DNA of 64,000 bases from Eutrigla gurnardus. Its lineage: Eukaryota; Chordata; Actinopteri; Perciformes; Triglidae. Made by a program: the position numbers and the translations under genes. Location of the stretch: NCBI GenBank assembly GCA_963514095.1, contig CAUPSS010000179.1, positions 1-64,000 of the forward strand, in the 5' to 3' direction. Under the pieces are notes generated by a model. The model saw only the letters and a program-made list of their open reading frames with translations, did no database searches and was not told the origin of the DNA. Below, one piece after another: positions 1 through 11,640 of this stretch. Position 1 is the stretch's first letter. Every line of letters begins with the position of its first letter.

Positions 1-206
1 TAGCTATATCTTTAGACAGCGAGCTTCGGAGGAGTTTAGGCCCAATTACAATAATTTCCTTTTTTATCTGAGTTTAACATCAAGAATTGGAGGTCATCCA
101 GGTTTTTGTATCATCAATACATGCCTGGAGTATTGGAGCTAACTGATTGTTTTCTTGGTGACTTGCATCCCGGCCAGCCAGTAAGACCCAGAGACAGGTG
201 TAGGCC

Positions 207-241
207 CTGGTGCACCTAACTTTTTCATTTAGGTGCACCAG
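207..241. repeat. Perfect hairpin in a dispersed repeat
   Basis: Two perfect 13-bp arms (207-219, CTGGTGCACCTAA, and 229-241, TTAGGTGCACCAG) flank a 9-base loop. The motif AGGTGCACC recurs just downstream (near 252), so this looks like part of an old interspersed repeat. I do not know its family. No coding potential is visible in 1-420. Confidence 0.55.
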
Positions 242-433
242 CACAAACTTTAGGTGCACTCAAAAATGTTCACTGCGCCTTGTGGCACCGCAATAATACA
301 CCTATTATTCTACATTTATAGTTATAGTTCCCATATAAACTCGTAATTTCTTAACATATTCTGTCAATGACAATAAACAGGAACAAAGAACAAAAAAAGC
401 TAAAATGTTTTTCTTTATTTAAATCTCAACACA

Positions 434-570
434 TGGCCCTGCGATAGACTGGCGTCCTGTCCAGGGTGTACTCTGCCTTCGCCCAATGACAGCTGGGATC
501 GGCTCCAGCCCCCCCCCGCGACCCTGAATACAGGATAAGCGGTAGAAAATGGATGGATGGATGGATGGAT
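434..570 (+). mobile_element. LINE 3' tail with (GGAT)n end and 13-bp target duplication
   Basis: The segment matches the 3' untranslated tail of a LINE that is very common in teleosts. It starts near CCCTGCGATAGACTGGCG and ends in a (GGAT)n simple repeat after AAGCGGTAGAAAAT. The 13 bases AAATCTCAACACA occur immediately before it (421-433) and immediately after it (571-583), which is a target-site duplication from retrotransposition. Only the tail was copied (5' truncation), so it has no ORF. The LINE clade (L2 or RTE type) is from memory and less certain than the insertion itself. Confidence 0.75.
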
Positions 571-1726
571 AAATCTCAACACAAAATAGCCTAAATTGTT
601 TAAAAATAAACTTAAAAATGCTCGTCTTTGGTGATATATAATTTTTTACTCCTCACTACTTCGGTTTGTTGTTGGCTGCCTGACGCTGAAATGTTCTGTA
701 TGAAAAAAAAAAATCCGACAGTTGTGTTCATTTTTGTTGTTGTTTCACGTGTAGTATATTAAAGCATATCAGGCCTGGGTTGGCCATCGGGAAGTTCAAG
801 AGATTTCCCGGTAGGCCGGGCCACCTCTGAGGTGGGGGGGGGTCTCCCTAGACTGGCCCAGCCTAGGACCGACCTGGCCCCCGCATTCCTTTCATGAAAT
901 AACTTTGACTAGAGATGTTCCAATACCATTTTTCCCCTCCCAAAACCGATTCTGATACTCGTGCTGTGGGTCGGCCGATACCGAGTACAGATACCAGTGT
1001 GTATATCATTGTGGTAAGGAACGAATACAGCAAATGGAAGCCATTTAGTTTTAAATAGAACAGTAGAAAACAGTAGTGCAAATTTGCAACACTCGTGCCT
1101 ACCCTCGAAATTGAGTCTTTGCATATGTTGCACTCAAGTTTTTAAACTTAGTTCAGCGTGAGATTTTGACTGAAGGTACGTGTCTACAGGCAGCATTACT
1201 TCCACGCTTCCCATTCATTGTCTATGTAAGAAGCCGTGCAATGCCTTCGCGTCGCGGCAAGTTTCGAGAGAAGGCGCCACCCTGCTGTTTACAGAAACTC
1301 CGCTGTATCTGCATTGCTCTTCAGATCCATATCTTCGCGGAGCTTTAGCCACCGTTCAAATGATGACCCGAGGTTTACTCGGGTTTGAGCCCTCTTTACG
1401 TCGCATCTCCGCTTTGTGTCTGTCTTTTCAGTGACAGACTTTCTCTCTCTTTCAGCCTTTGCCAGTGGGGCAAGCAGAGGCCGCTTGCTACCGCTGCTCT
1501 GCTTTCCCTCCATACCTGAACTGCTCAGGGCAACAAGCGTCTTGTCCGCTCGTAGTTTCAAATGCGGAAGTGGGTCGGGACGAGTTGTGAGCAGGAGAGT
1601 GAGTGAGGATTGGATCGGAAAATTCATTCGGATCCAATAGTAGCAATGTGGATGGCTACTATTGGATACATTTTGGCTCAAATCTTTCAAATCGTAGACC
1701 AGAGCTTTAAGGTATTCTAATTATAA
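571..1726. other. Non-coding stretch with old repeat debris
   Basis: No gene is supported here. Around 905-1000 the text (AGAGATGTTCCAATACC, then GATTCTGATACTCG and CCGATACCGAGTAC) resembles the end of a common teleost hAT-type element, but I cannot find its other end. A G-rich, low-complexity piece lies at 780-900. The ORFs in 1166-1690 run on both strands and lack any recognisable motif. Confidence 0.35.
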
Positions 1727-1800
1727 GACATTTACATTTACATTTAGGTCATTTAGCAGACGCTTTTGTCCAAAGCGACTTACAATAAGTACATTTGTCA
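1727..1800. repeat. Ubiquitous teleost interspersed repeat fragment
   Basis: The phrase around GTCATTTAGCAGACGCTTTT and CCAAAGCGACTTACAATAAG is one of the most frequent dispersed repeats in fish genomes. Only a short piece is present. I do not assign it to a transposon superfamily. Confidence 0.6.
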
Positions 1801-1812
1801 AAAGAAGGAAAC

Positions 1813-1883
1813 AAAGAAACCACAACGTATCATTGCCGATAAAGTAAACTCTTACTTTATTGGCAATATGTTGTGGTTTCTTT
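1813..1883. repeat. Near-perfect 32-35 bp hairpin
   Basis: The left arm (1813-1847) and right arm (1852-1883) are reverse complements apart from one substitution and a small indel; the loop is ACTC. It directly follows the dispersed repeat at 1727-1800. It could be a foldback element end or a transcribed hairpin. Nothing shows expression. Confidence 0.6.
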
Positions 1884-1890
1884 CTTTCAA

Positions 1891-2789
1891 GAAATGAAGA
1901 AGTTGGAGACTAGCTGGTGAACACAGTGAGGAGTGGCGCAGGCTTCACTGACGGCTAGCAAGCATCAAGCATCCACTAATATTAATCGTGCCTTTTGCTG
2001 CTGTATTCTCCATAACAAGAGGGCATAAAAACAAAATCTACTGTGAAGGAGCAACAAGTCAAGTGTGTGTGTGTTGCCGAACTGGCAAAACACCATAAAC
2101 AAAACGAGGAGGATTTGTAATCAACTGTGAACTTATATATCATATTCATGGACAAACGTATTCGTCATTATACAAGCCGTGTAAATAAATGTAAATGTAA
2201 ATAAAAAGACAAGTATTCATTTTATTATAATGAAACACAGGTTGGAAGATTGAATATCCTGAAAACAATTTGATTGGCTGACAGAGTATTAAGTCAAATG
2301 TATGTTTTAAGTCACACGTGTTAACCATTTTAAAACAAATTGGTTACTGGTTACTAAAATCAAAGGTGCAAAACCAGCCATAATCAGCTGTGATGACATC
2401 ATGCTGTGATGACCTTGCACTGTTGTCACAACAGCAAACATAAAAAGCTTAATGTTGCTCTGTGTCTGCTTTAGGCTTGTCACGATACTTGAATTTCAAA
2501 CTTGATACCGATATCAATGGAGATACTTGATACTCAATATAATTTTCTATACCATGGGGAGAAAATGACAAAAAAAATATTGGCAGGATTTTTTAAATAA
2601 AGATTAGAATACTGATATCATCAAGAACAACACTTTTGAAAAGTTGTCTGATGTAGCACAAAAAAACCTAGTAACATAACTGTAGGTTGTATATACAGTA
2701 TTATGACAACTATTTTCGGATTCTCTGATTGTTAGGGAGGCAGTGCTAAGCACAGCCACCTACTGTTTGTAGACACAAACCTAGGTATA
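1891..2789. other. AT-rich non-coding stretch
   Basis: I see no gene. Text near 2474-2540 (CTTGTCACGATACTTGAAT, TTGATACCGATATC) resembles one end of a DNA-transposon derivative common in fish, but no matching end is found. Confidence 0.3.
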
Positions 2790-4190
2790 ACAAACCTAGG
2801 CGAATGTCGGTGTGCTATTTAAAAGATGTCCAGAATATGAATTTTTCGCGACGTAAGTGTATTGTGCGGAACCTTCTGGGCTAGAGTGCGTGACATCATT
2901 GCTTAGAATGTGAGGGCTCCTCGAAATACTTCTGATTTTTTTCCTTTCCAAACTCCTCCCGGCCACAATCTTCACTCTACAGACGTGATATTTTCCAATG
3001 TTGTAGACAAACTTGTCCTGTCTCTCACAATGTGATCCAAAACTCTGTGAGATGTACAGAATTTGAACTAGCAACCTCTAAGCGCGGCCAAGTCTGTTTT
3101 TCTCCCCATTCGATCCAATACAAATTGAGAAGCAGATTTTCAAAGAAACCTGAAATGAGCAGCATTTCTAACTCGCCCTAGCGTCCACATTTCTGACACT
3201 AGGAAAAAATAAAAGTCATCAGTGTCTTCAGCAGAGTCTTGTGGCGCTAACGTTGCAAAAATCTTGGCGATAGGAGCGTGGCAAGCTTTTGTTCGGAGCC
3301 TCCGCGAAGCCGGAATGGAGCGATAGAGAGAGGCAGAGAGAGGCTTGAAGGCAGTCATACACACGCCAAGGGCCGTTGCTATGGTGACGGCACTCTGTGG
3401 CTCTGATCTGACAGCAGCTGTGCCACACACCAAGGGCCGTTGCTATGGTGACGGCACTCTGTGGCTCTGATCTGACAGCAGGTGTGCTCTGATTGGTGGA
3501 CAGGAAGGAGCAGTCAGTGGGAAATGTAGTTTTTTTTGTCAAACATCTTCTGCTCAGGCATACTTTCACCTAGAAACTCCATTTGAACTTTAAAATGGAG
3601 ACAAATGTCTGTCTATCTCTCTCTGTCTCACTCAGAAGTGATAGCAGGTGCGCTCTGATTTGCCGACAGGAGCAGTCAGTGGGAGTTGTAGTTTTTCAAG
3701 CAATACATAGTACCTAGTAGTTCTCAGTACTTGAGTCTCAGTAGTACTCGGTAGTACTCGGTAGTACTTGAGTGACAGCTGAGCTCGGTGACATGTACTG
3801 GCAAACAGTTTGATAGTACATAGTACCTAGTAGTAAGCCGAAATGGAGAGATAGAGAGAGGCTTGAAGGCATTCATACACACGCGCCGAGGGCCGTTGCT
3901 ATGGTGACGGCACTCTGTGGCTCTAATCTTGAGAAGTGACAGCAGGTGTGCTCTGATTGGTGGACAGGAAGGAGCAGTCAGTGGGAAATGTAGTTTTTTT
4001 AGACAAACATCTTCTGCTCAGGCATACTTTCACCTAGAAACTCTATTTAAACTTTAAAATGGAGACACGAGTGGTGTGCTCTGATTGGTGGACAGGAAGG
4101 AGCAGTCAGTGGGAAATGTAGTTTTTTTAGTCAAACATCTTCTGCTCAGGCATACTTTCACCTAGAAACTCCATTTAAACGTTAAACTTT
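2790..4190. repeat. Dispersed copy of the composite repeat (same family as 17.7-24.8 kb)
   Basis: Long stretches agree with the tandem units at 17.7-24.8 kb: the block with AGAGTGCGTGACATCAT, the block with CTCCTCCCGGCCACAAT, and the block with GCTCTGATTGGTGGACAGG. Inside this copy the CCAAGGGCCGTTGCTATGG segment is duplicated in tandem (about 3364-3483). The CAGTCAGTGGGAAATGTAG block occurs three times (near 3490-3600, 3950-4060 and 4080-4185). No protein is supported. This copy provides a paralogous empty site for the element at 56371-57332. Confidence 0.7.
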
Positions 4191-4712
4191 TACAGACACA
4201 CCCCCAGGCGGCGGCCCACTGCCTCCCTCTCAAAATTTCCCAGCAGGGGAATTTTCTAGTTTGTATTATTGTGTTGTATAGCCCAGGGATTTCTGTGTAC
4301 ATTAAATCATTACATGAAGGTTGGATTGAGCCAGGTTTCTCCACAGTGTAAACGGGGATCTGGTCGCCACCACTTTAGCATTGTTAGCATATCAGCTTGT
4401 TCCTTATCATCCTTAGCCTTTCCCTGGTCATTAGCCTCGTATGCAATATTTTTCAAAAGGGCACTTTTGCTTTTTCCATGTTTTACTAAAACTGGTAGTG
4501 AAGGAGCTCCAGCAGCAAGACTACTGTGTTCAGCCAACGCAGTGTTGTTAACGTCAACCAACGTTCATTTGTTCAACTGCTAGAAAGGGAAGGAGCTGTG
4601 TGGCTGCCTGCTGCAGTGCTGCTTATTGAAGCGACATTGTTGGAATCGATACTTTTGAAAATTAGTATACTAATTTTATGATTTTAGAGCATCTATTTTT
4701 TTGCTTTATCTG

Positions 4713-5473
4713 TGTCAGGTTTGCACAGAAAGCACTTCAGGCAGATCTTTATTTCAGCACTTCCAACGACAGAGTGAAAACAAAAACAGGCTATGAAAAT
4801 ACTGGAGCTGAAAACTGAGAATCATGGAAGCACTAATAAACACAAGAACCCTAACGGGGAAAAGGTAACCAAAAATCACTCCTTAAGGAGGTAAAGAAAA
4901 AGGCTGAGATCTGTGCTGCGCTAAGCGGGAATAAACTATAAACTTTACAAAAAGAAAAATCACTCCTACGGAGGAAAAAGGCAAGGCTATCAAATTTAAA
5001 GGGGCTACTCTAGAGCAGAAAACTGTACAAAGTAAAAACACTCCGGAGTAAAAAAATACAAATCAAAAACACTCCAACGGAGATCAGCACGAGGCTTTAA
5101 ACAAAAATAACAGGCTTATCTAAATCTGACCAGAAACTACAACAAAAAATCACTCTTAACGAGGAAAGCAAGAAATCAAAGAAATACCAAATCAGAGGAT
5201 TCAAGGCGTGGACTGTGGACGATAGCATGGAGTCAAGGTACATAGAACAAAGTATATACTCAGACGCAGGACGAAGGGAGACACAGACCATTTAACACAT
5301 GAGGGTAATGGGCAACAGGTGAAAAAAATCAGGGATCAGGGGAGATGTCAGACCGGAGACACATGAGGAAGGGCAAGTGACCTGAAACGAGAGGAGAGTT
5401 ATTTTTCAAAATAAAACAGGAAATTCACAAGACAACAAACCCATGACGAGACACCCCTCACTGTGGCGTTACA
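4713..5473 (-). mobile_element. Solo LTR, Gypsy/Ty3-like, minus strand
   Basis: Read on the minus strand the 761-bp segment begins TGTAACGCC and ends CCTGACA, the TG...CA ends expected of an LTR. An AATAAA signal lies about 40 bases before that end. It is flanked by ATCTG (4708-4712) and GTCTG (5474-5478), a 5-bp target duplication with one mismatch. No internal gag or pol region adjoins it, so it is a solo LTR left by recombination. A short motif (AAAAATCACTCC...GGAG) recurs several times inside. The Ty3/Gypsy assignment is inferred from length and from similarity to fish LTRs I remember. Confidence 0.65.
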
Positions 5474-5679
5474 GTCTGTAACCAAGAAACAGATTGCTAA
5501 CACTTTTCTCTGTCATTTTTACAGCCCATTCTGCTGCCCCGAGAACCCCAAATAAATAAATTAATGCAGCTTTAAATATTTTGTTAGGTAACCATATTTC
5601 TTATTAAATTGTCATTTAAGTGATAGCAATAGTAAGTGTAGTAATTGGTTCTATCATATTTACTTCACTCTGTATATCT

Positions 5680-7003
5680 CAATGGCGTAGCCACGGGTGT
5701 GCCAGGGTGTGCCGGTGCCACCCACAGAGGCAGCTGGCACACCCCCAAAAATTGCCGTCAGACGATGCGTTGCGTCAAAGAAGCTTTTGCTACTTTCAGG
5801 AGTAACTCAGACGGGGAATTTGAGAGAATAATCAGGCTAACTGATGACATCATGAAGAAGAAACGATGTTCAGAACTGGGATGTTGCAGGCGCACGGAAC
5901 AGAAAGCTGCCTGCCAAGTTTGCTGACGCACATGTGGCCTCTACAGTGGGCAGGTGTGCACCCATCAGGAGTGATTCTGATTTGCAGTCGTTGTGGATTA
6001 TGATCCTTGACAGACAGCTGTTCGAACTGAACAACCGTTTTCAGAGTGACTCTTATGGAATAATGAAGGCTGCTGCCTTCCTGCTGCCTGCATCAGGCGC
6101 GTTTTGCCAGCTGGAAACATTGCGCGGGCCGAGCAGGCATTATGGACTTGGTTTGGAGGCCTCTGAATTGACTGTGTTTGCGCAACTCATCAAACGGGAA
6201 GTGAACGGGGGACATCAGTTCCCGTCCATTATTGAAGTGTTGGACTCATGTGACAAAGATGTTTTTCCCAACATGAACTGTTTACTGCGTATTCTGATAA
6301 CACTGCCTGTTACAAGTTGCTCTGTGGAGCGCCTGTTTTCAGTTGTAAACTGGATTAAATCCACCAGCAGAGCTACAATGCTCACAGAGAGACTGAATAG
6401 CATCTCGCTGCTCATGTTTGAAAAAGAGCTTGCGGAGAAACTGGACTCTGATGAAATAATAAATGCGTTCAAGGCCAAGCCACGCCGTCTTGCCCTTTAA
6501 ATTGAGAGCTGCGCAGTGCGCACAGGTAAGCAGCAATATGGTTGTGTCCTTTACTCCTGATAAGCCCAATAGTTGTGTTCAGATGGTTAAATAGCTTTGT
6601 TGATCATGCGTAATGTGGATACGTTATGGCTCTATGAGAGCGCACAAGTATGCGCATGAGTGTGTCATGTTTCACTATGTTCATCTCATTGGGCACTGTG
6701 TCTGTGTGTATGTTTTTGCGGTGTTTTATTTTTGAGAACACAAAGTGTGCTTTTTCTATTACCTTGTTATTGATTTATTTGAGAGCATGTCACGTGTGAA
6801 TGTTTAGACCTGATGTGAACTACTGTTGACTATTACTGATAGAAGCACACAACGTGTGGGTATTTTTAGTGTTATGAATGTTGTATTCGAGAGAGATACA
6901 TTCTTTTGAATGTTTGTGGAGGTGTAACACTGTTGAAAATAAATTTGGCACACCCAGTATTTGCTGGTGCACACCCAATGTCTTTTTTCTGGCTACGCCA
7001 GTG
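5680..7003 (+). mobile_element. hAT transposon with 8-bp target duplication, internally deleted
   Basis: The ends are inverted: CAATGGCGTAGCCA on the left and TGGCTACGCCAGTG on the right, one mismatch in the outermost bases. The 8 bases GTATATCT occur on both sides (5672-5679 and 7004-7011), the hAT hallmark. The 1.3-kb length is too short for a full hAT, and only the end of a transposase remains inside. The element probably lies in an intron of npdc1, whose next recognised exon starts at 7537. Confidence 0.9.
5934..6500 (+). pseudogene. hAT transposase C-terminal remnant
   Basis: This 188-codon frame encodes the end of a hAT transposase of the ZMYM1-like group. Near residues 120-165 it has the dimerisation region: TLPVTSCSVERLFSVV, then RLNSISLLMFE, with the conserved Cys-Ser-x-Glu-Arg block that includes the third catalytic acidic residue. 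The end, AFKAKPRRLAL, is typical. The N-terminal DNA-binding part and the first two catalytic Asp regions are missing. A related short frame at about 5760-5926 may be an upstream fragment in another frame. It lies wholly inside the hAT element with ends at 5680 and 7003. It cannot act alone. Confidence 0.85.
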
Positions 7004-7536
7004 GTATATCTACATATTTTTATTTCTCTTTTTATGAGAGAAAAAAATGTTTTGAGTTGTGTTTTTGACTATTTTTGTGGAGCGGATATATATTAAATAT
7101 TTGTGGCACTACCGGTATAATATTATTCAGTAATACATCAATACCCAAAGAATAATCTTTCATAATGGCTGAACCTGGTGATTAACTTGATGTTACACTG
7201 CCAAAATTAAAGTTTAACCTTACGGTAGTTCGAAAAGCTCCAAAGGCGCTATATAAATGTAGGTTCATAACTGCTGTACCTAAATCTGTATACTGTACCT
7301 AAACATATAGCCTATGGTGTCATCAACACTCTCCTGAACTATTTTGACACACAACGTACATTTTTAAATATGCCAGCATATCATAACATTTCAATTGTAT
7401 TTTTTTCTGATTATATGTTGGACCCCTCCTGAACAATGCAGTTTCAGAACTTGAAGACACGTAGTGTCAACAGTTTGACTGGATGTGGCTCTCACACAGT
7501 TTGACTTTCTCATGTCCCCTCTGTCCATTGGTGTAG
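7004..7536. other. Intronic or intergenic, AT-rich
   Basis: No exon is recognised between the hAT element and the splice acceptor at 7535-7536. I looked for the membrane-spanning exon that precedes this point in other NPDC1 genes and did not find it here or further left, so it probably lies outside the window. Confidence 0.4.
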
Positions 7537-8539
7537 CCTGGGAACAAGAAGCTGACCCACAATTCCCATATGTACCACTACCAGCACCGGAAACAGCAGA
7601 TGCTGTCCCTGGACAAGTGAGTCACCATCATCTGTCTCATGTCCCTTTTCTATCGTTCCTCCCTGCCCTCTCTGCCTCATCCAATCTGTGTTGACTTCTG
7701 AACATTTTTTGAATCTGTTTGACCTCTGCAGACACAAGGATGAGACAAAAGTTCTTGACTCAGGAGCATCAACAGATGAGGAGAACGAGGATGGAGATTT
7801 TACAGTGTACGAGTGTCCTGGATTGGCCCCTGTGAGTAAACTCTGCATTATTATCTCAACATTTATTGAATATTATGCTGTGTATATCACCAGGTCACTT
7901 AATTAGTGTTGTCAGTAGGAATGCCTTAACATAGCAAATAATTCAAGATCAAGTGATGTTACAGAGCGACACTCAATATCATCCTTAATAATCAAAAGTG
8001 CTAAAAGGAGAGTAACTATTGGACTTAAATTCATGAGATGGACACGTTTACAACAATACCATATTTATAGACATTGATAAATGTACCAATGAATGCAGCT
8101 TTAATTGAAAGGATTGGTAATGTAGTGAACTGGATATTGCCTCTTCCCCCAGTGACCAAAGTGATTTAATCAAAATGAAATATGATTAATGTTATTAGTT
8201 ACACTTGTGCTTTTCCTGTTGTGTTAAGTGAACAAGTCTACTGCTTGAAATATCATAATATTGTTGTGTTAAGTCATTCATGATGATTGCAGCTTTCAAG
8301 ATATTTACACATTGACAATGCTAACTTTATACTATATAAGCTTCTGTAATTTTGTTACCTTAACATGTACAATGTTTCCACAGAATGCAATTTCTTTGTT
8401 CAAACATAGCTTGAACATGATTATTATCACTTGTGGGAATAAACTATGTTCCCCTCTCTCTGTCAATCTTCAGACAGGGGAAATGGAGGTGAAGAACCCA
8501 CTGTTTGACGATTCCACCCTTCGAAAGTTACACAAGTAA
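7537..8539 (+). CDS. npdc1: npdc1 (neural proliferation, differentiation and control protein 1), last three coding exons, partial
   Basis: Three exons are visible: 7537-7616, 7732-7831 and 8474-8539. All introns have AG acceptors, the two internal donors are GTGAGT, and the phases join correctly (an AAA Lys codon is split 2+1 at the first junction; the second is phase 0). The translation contains MYHYQH, then TDEENEDGDFTVYECPGLAP, then GEMEVKNPLFDDSTL and a stop TAA at 8537-8539. This matches the conserved cytoplasmic tail of vertebrate NPDC1, a single-pass membrane protein of neural cells linked to proliferation control. The ectodomain and membrane span are not in the window. Fish have a and b copies; I cannot tell which this is. 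It is the only host protein gene I can name here. Confidence 0.9.
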
Positions 8540-8936
8540 ACCCGGACATTGAGATGCTTCACAATCAGCATTTCAGTGTACAAATAGTTCAATTTACCCA
8601 CGCACACTCTACTGTGCTCAGTGCAACTCTTTTAATGGACGGAATGGAGCTTGTCAGGTAACTAGAGTATGAGTGAGGCATTCACTGACCTTTAAAAGGA
8701 AATCACAGTTCTGGATTCTTGTTTGAAGCAGGGCTGAATATGGGACGAATGTCTCCAGATGTTCAATTCAAAGAGCTGGGAATTACTTCTTACAAGTAGC
8801 AGAAACTCATATTGAATCTACTATATTGAGTTAATAGACATTCATCTGATGCCACTGAACTACAATTAAGTATCTATCACTCCATTGATTGATAGAGGTC
8901 GAAGGTTAGGAATCTGTAAATACTTTGTAATTCATA
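8540..8936 (+). other. Probable npdc1 3' untranslated region
   Basis: Non-coding sequence follows the npdc1 stop codon with no repeat signature until the GGGCCC-ended element at 8937. No AATAAA is seen before that element, so the untranslated region may continue past the insertion at 10480. An AATAAA occurs near 10694. The extent is inferred. Confidence 0.4.
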
Positions 8937-10479
8937 GGGCCCTAGTTTCGTGGCGCAGCGCAGGGTGGCGCAGACTGGCAGAGCCGGCGTAATGCAAGTT
9001 TCGACCAGCGCAGCCTTGCGCACGGTCAGTTTGGCAGTTTGGTGGATCGCCTGCGCCAAGATGGGTGTGGCGGCGCAGCAGGGGGAGGCGTCACAGATTC
9101 AGCTTGGCGTAGTGAAATTTTCGTGGCAAAAAGCCTCGCCGAGACTGCGCTGAAAGCCTGCCAGCTCCAACCTAGTCTACTCTTGGCATAAGGCGCAAGG
9201 CGCAAATAAAGTCCATTCATTCAAGGCGAATTACAGCTGGCGGAGTGGCAGTTTGGCTGACCGGCGTGCAGTGCGTACACATCACCAAGACCTCACAGGC
9301 AGGTTTCCACAGTTCCAGGCACATTTAAATGCAATAAATAATCACAACAAACACTATTTAATGCAACTAATTGAATCAACACGTGAATTTATATCTATAT
9401 AGATTGTCCCGTCATATCTGACATCAGATCAAAGGCGGATGGCATGCGTAAAGGAAACTCAGCCTGACTGAATTAACACAGCTGAAACTGTGATGCAAAC
9501 TAACGAGTTCACATCTCTCTCAGCCCCCCCTACCCGAAAAACAGTGATTTAGGGGCACACAGGTGGCGGAGTGGTTAGAGCGCATGCCATGTATGTTACA
9601 CGTACGCATACGCCGCCGACCCTGGTTGGAATCCCATCCGAAGGTCTTTTGCTGCATGTCACACCTCCCTCTCTCTCCTGTTTTTTATATCTATCCACTG
9701 CTAATAAAATCCGTCTATGCCTGAAAAAATCTTTAAAAAAAATACAGCACTTTTGGGGATCATGTTCTGCTTGTGCGCTGGTCTCGCGCACGGGCAGCCT
9801 GTTGTCCGTGTCCGTGGAGAGACACGCAACTTTGCCGCGAGCTGGAAGCGGAGTTGGGGCTGCAGCTGGTCTGAGCGGCGCGCAAGGTCCTGGTGTCCCG
9901 CCATTCTGGTGTTGGAAGGGGAATCCGGTGCAGCTGTGGAGCGCAGATGATGAAGACGGTGATGATGATGAATGGCCCGGCCGGCTCGCAGGCACCGGGT
10001 TCTCGCCACTACTGTGCGCCCTGACCCTGTTTTGTGATAGACATGCCTAAAATGTGCCTACAATTTCTATAGTGATATAATATCGGCATTATAATTATGA
10101 CTACACGCACGTACAGCGCGTGATGAGCGTGATGAGCGTGGTGGGAGTGGCGGCGCTGCTTCTGTCATCGGGTTGTCAAGTGACAAAACTTGCACTGAAC
10201 CCCGCCTGGCGCATTAAACGTGAGGAGAGGAGCTCATTTGATTGGTGAAGATCTGAATCGCCTGTATTAATCCCAGTCCACGCCTTGTCTCCTCCTCGTC
10301 TCCCACTCACGCCTTCTTCTCCTCCCTCTTTCCCACTTGCGCGGGTGGGAGTGACGGGAGGCGTGCCTGCGCTAGCCTGCGCGGTGCACGAAACTTGCAA
10401 AATCCAGGCGAACACACCCCGTCGGTGTGGCGCAGGTGCGCTGCGCGCTGACTACTCCTAGTCTACGAAACTAGGGCCC
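8937..10479 (-). mobile_element. GGGCCC-ended element, long copy a (1543 bp, inverted relative to b-d)
   Basis: It begins GGGCCCTAGTTTCGT and ends with the inverse, ACGAAACTAGGGCCC. The flanks are ATA on both sides (8934-8936 and 10480-10482), a 3-bp target duplication. Its outer parts match copies b (28814), c (50379), d (56371) and e (61164). Copies a and e are in one orientation; b, c and d are in the other. Unlike the 0.92-0.96 kb copies it has about 600 extra internal bases. These include a SINE (9551-9741) and about 300 bases (9742-10110) absent from the others. No transposase is recognisable. Superfamily unknown; the 3-bp duplication and GGG end would fit a PIF/Harbinger derivative. 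Confidence 0.8.
9551..9741 (+). mobile_element. tRNA-derived SINE inside the GGGCCC-ended element
   Basis: A tRNA-like head is visible. The A-box region is GTGGCGGAGTGGTTAGAGCG and the B-box is GGTTGGAATCC about 50 bases later, the two parts of an internal RNA polymerase III promoter. A body with TGCTGCATGTCACACCTC and TCTCTCTCCTG follows, as in widespread fish SINEs, and it ends in an A-rich tail near 9730-9741. I could not define a clean target duplication. Confidence 0.7.
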
Positions 10480-11041
10480 ATAGAGTCCTCACTGCAAGAC
10501 TTGGTATTCTTTAAGCTTTTTTAAAGTGTGATTTTAATATTTCATGAATACACCGTCGTCTTTACATCACTATGTTATGCAGCAATTGTGTGCTCAGTCT
10601 ATATATATATATATATATATATATATTAGGGCTATCAAACAATTAAACAAAAACCGTAGAAATTCCCATTTTCTCTGTATATTGTTGTGGGAAAATAAAT
10701 GACAGAAGGTATTGCACCACAATGTGAAGCCTCTACAAATAGGGATAGACTGAGTACAAGTACTTACACTTACCGAGTACTGATGTGATTTTATTTTGTT
10801 TAATGTTACTTTTATATTCTCTATTTCTTTTTACAGCATCTAATGTTAATGTGTCTTTGATTACCTAAAAAACACTATATAAATCTTATGAATTATGAAT
10901 ATAATTATTGAGTACTTAATAATACAATTACAGTTCCAACAATGACTTTGAAAACATTCAACATTGTGTTTACCTAAAACAGTTTGCAGTAGGGATATTA
11001 ATAATGAACTGCTGTCAGTTCACAGTTAAAATAAATATTAA
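10480..11041. other. Non-coding, with (TA)n tract at about 10601-10626
   Basis: AT-rich sequence with a short perfect dinucleotide TA run. I see no gene or classifiable element. Confidence 0.4.
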
Positions 11042-11530
11042 TAGGGGTGTGAATCTTTGGCTTCACAGCGATTCGATTCGATTAACCATACAGTAGTTGG
11101 CGATTCGATTGAAGGACGATTTTTTTTTTTGTAACGATTCGATTCGATTCGATTCTGTAAACCACGATTCGATTCAGTAACTTGTAACCAAAATTCTATA
11201 TCCATGAAATAAACATGCAGTAATGCATGTGAGACTATCTGTATTCTTCTGAAAGGTGAACAATAACATATTTATTCTAGAAAAAAGTAGTCCTGCATAA
11301 TATTTTATGCTGAATACAAAAATGTAATGCAGGGGAGAGAGTGTCTTAAACGTATTAAAACATTAATCATAAGTAAGAATCACGATTCATCCGATTAAAT
11401 GCATTTATATCGATTATTGGTGAAGCCAAAACGATTCATTCTATTTATTTATTTTAGCAGATCGATTTAGTAGAATCTATAGGACTGACAATCGATTAAT
11501 CGATTAATCGAATGAATCGTTACACCTCTA
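11042..11530. mobile_element. hAT-type MITE, 489 bp, perfect 8-bp target duplication
   Basis: The ends are TAGGGGTGT and ACACCTCTA (one mismatch as inverted repeats). AATATTAA stands on both sides (11034-11041 and 11531-11538). The interior is rich in GATTCGATTCGATT repeats and has no ORF. The target duplication length and TAG-type ends place it with hAT. Confidence 0.88.
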
Positions 11531-11640
11531 AATATTAAAGATAAAAATGATAAGAAACTCAAATATTCAATCAATATTCTCAAGTTTTCATTTAATACAT
11601 TCAAAGTTCATTCAATATTCTCAGGTGTCATTCTATGTAT

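Noticed and set aside
3140..3569. Minus-strand ORFs over the composite repeat copy
   Set aside because: They cover a local tandem duplication and do not match a known protein.
9570..9640. Functional tRNA gene
   Set aside because: A and B boxes are present, but the sequence does not fold into a clean cloverleaf and continues into a SINE body and A-rich tail.
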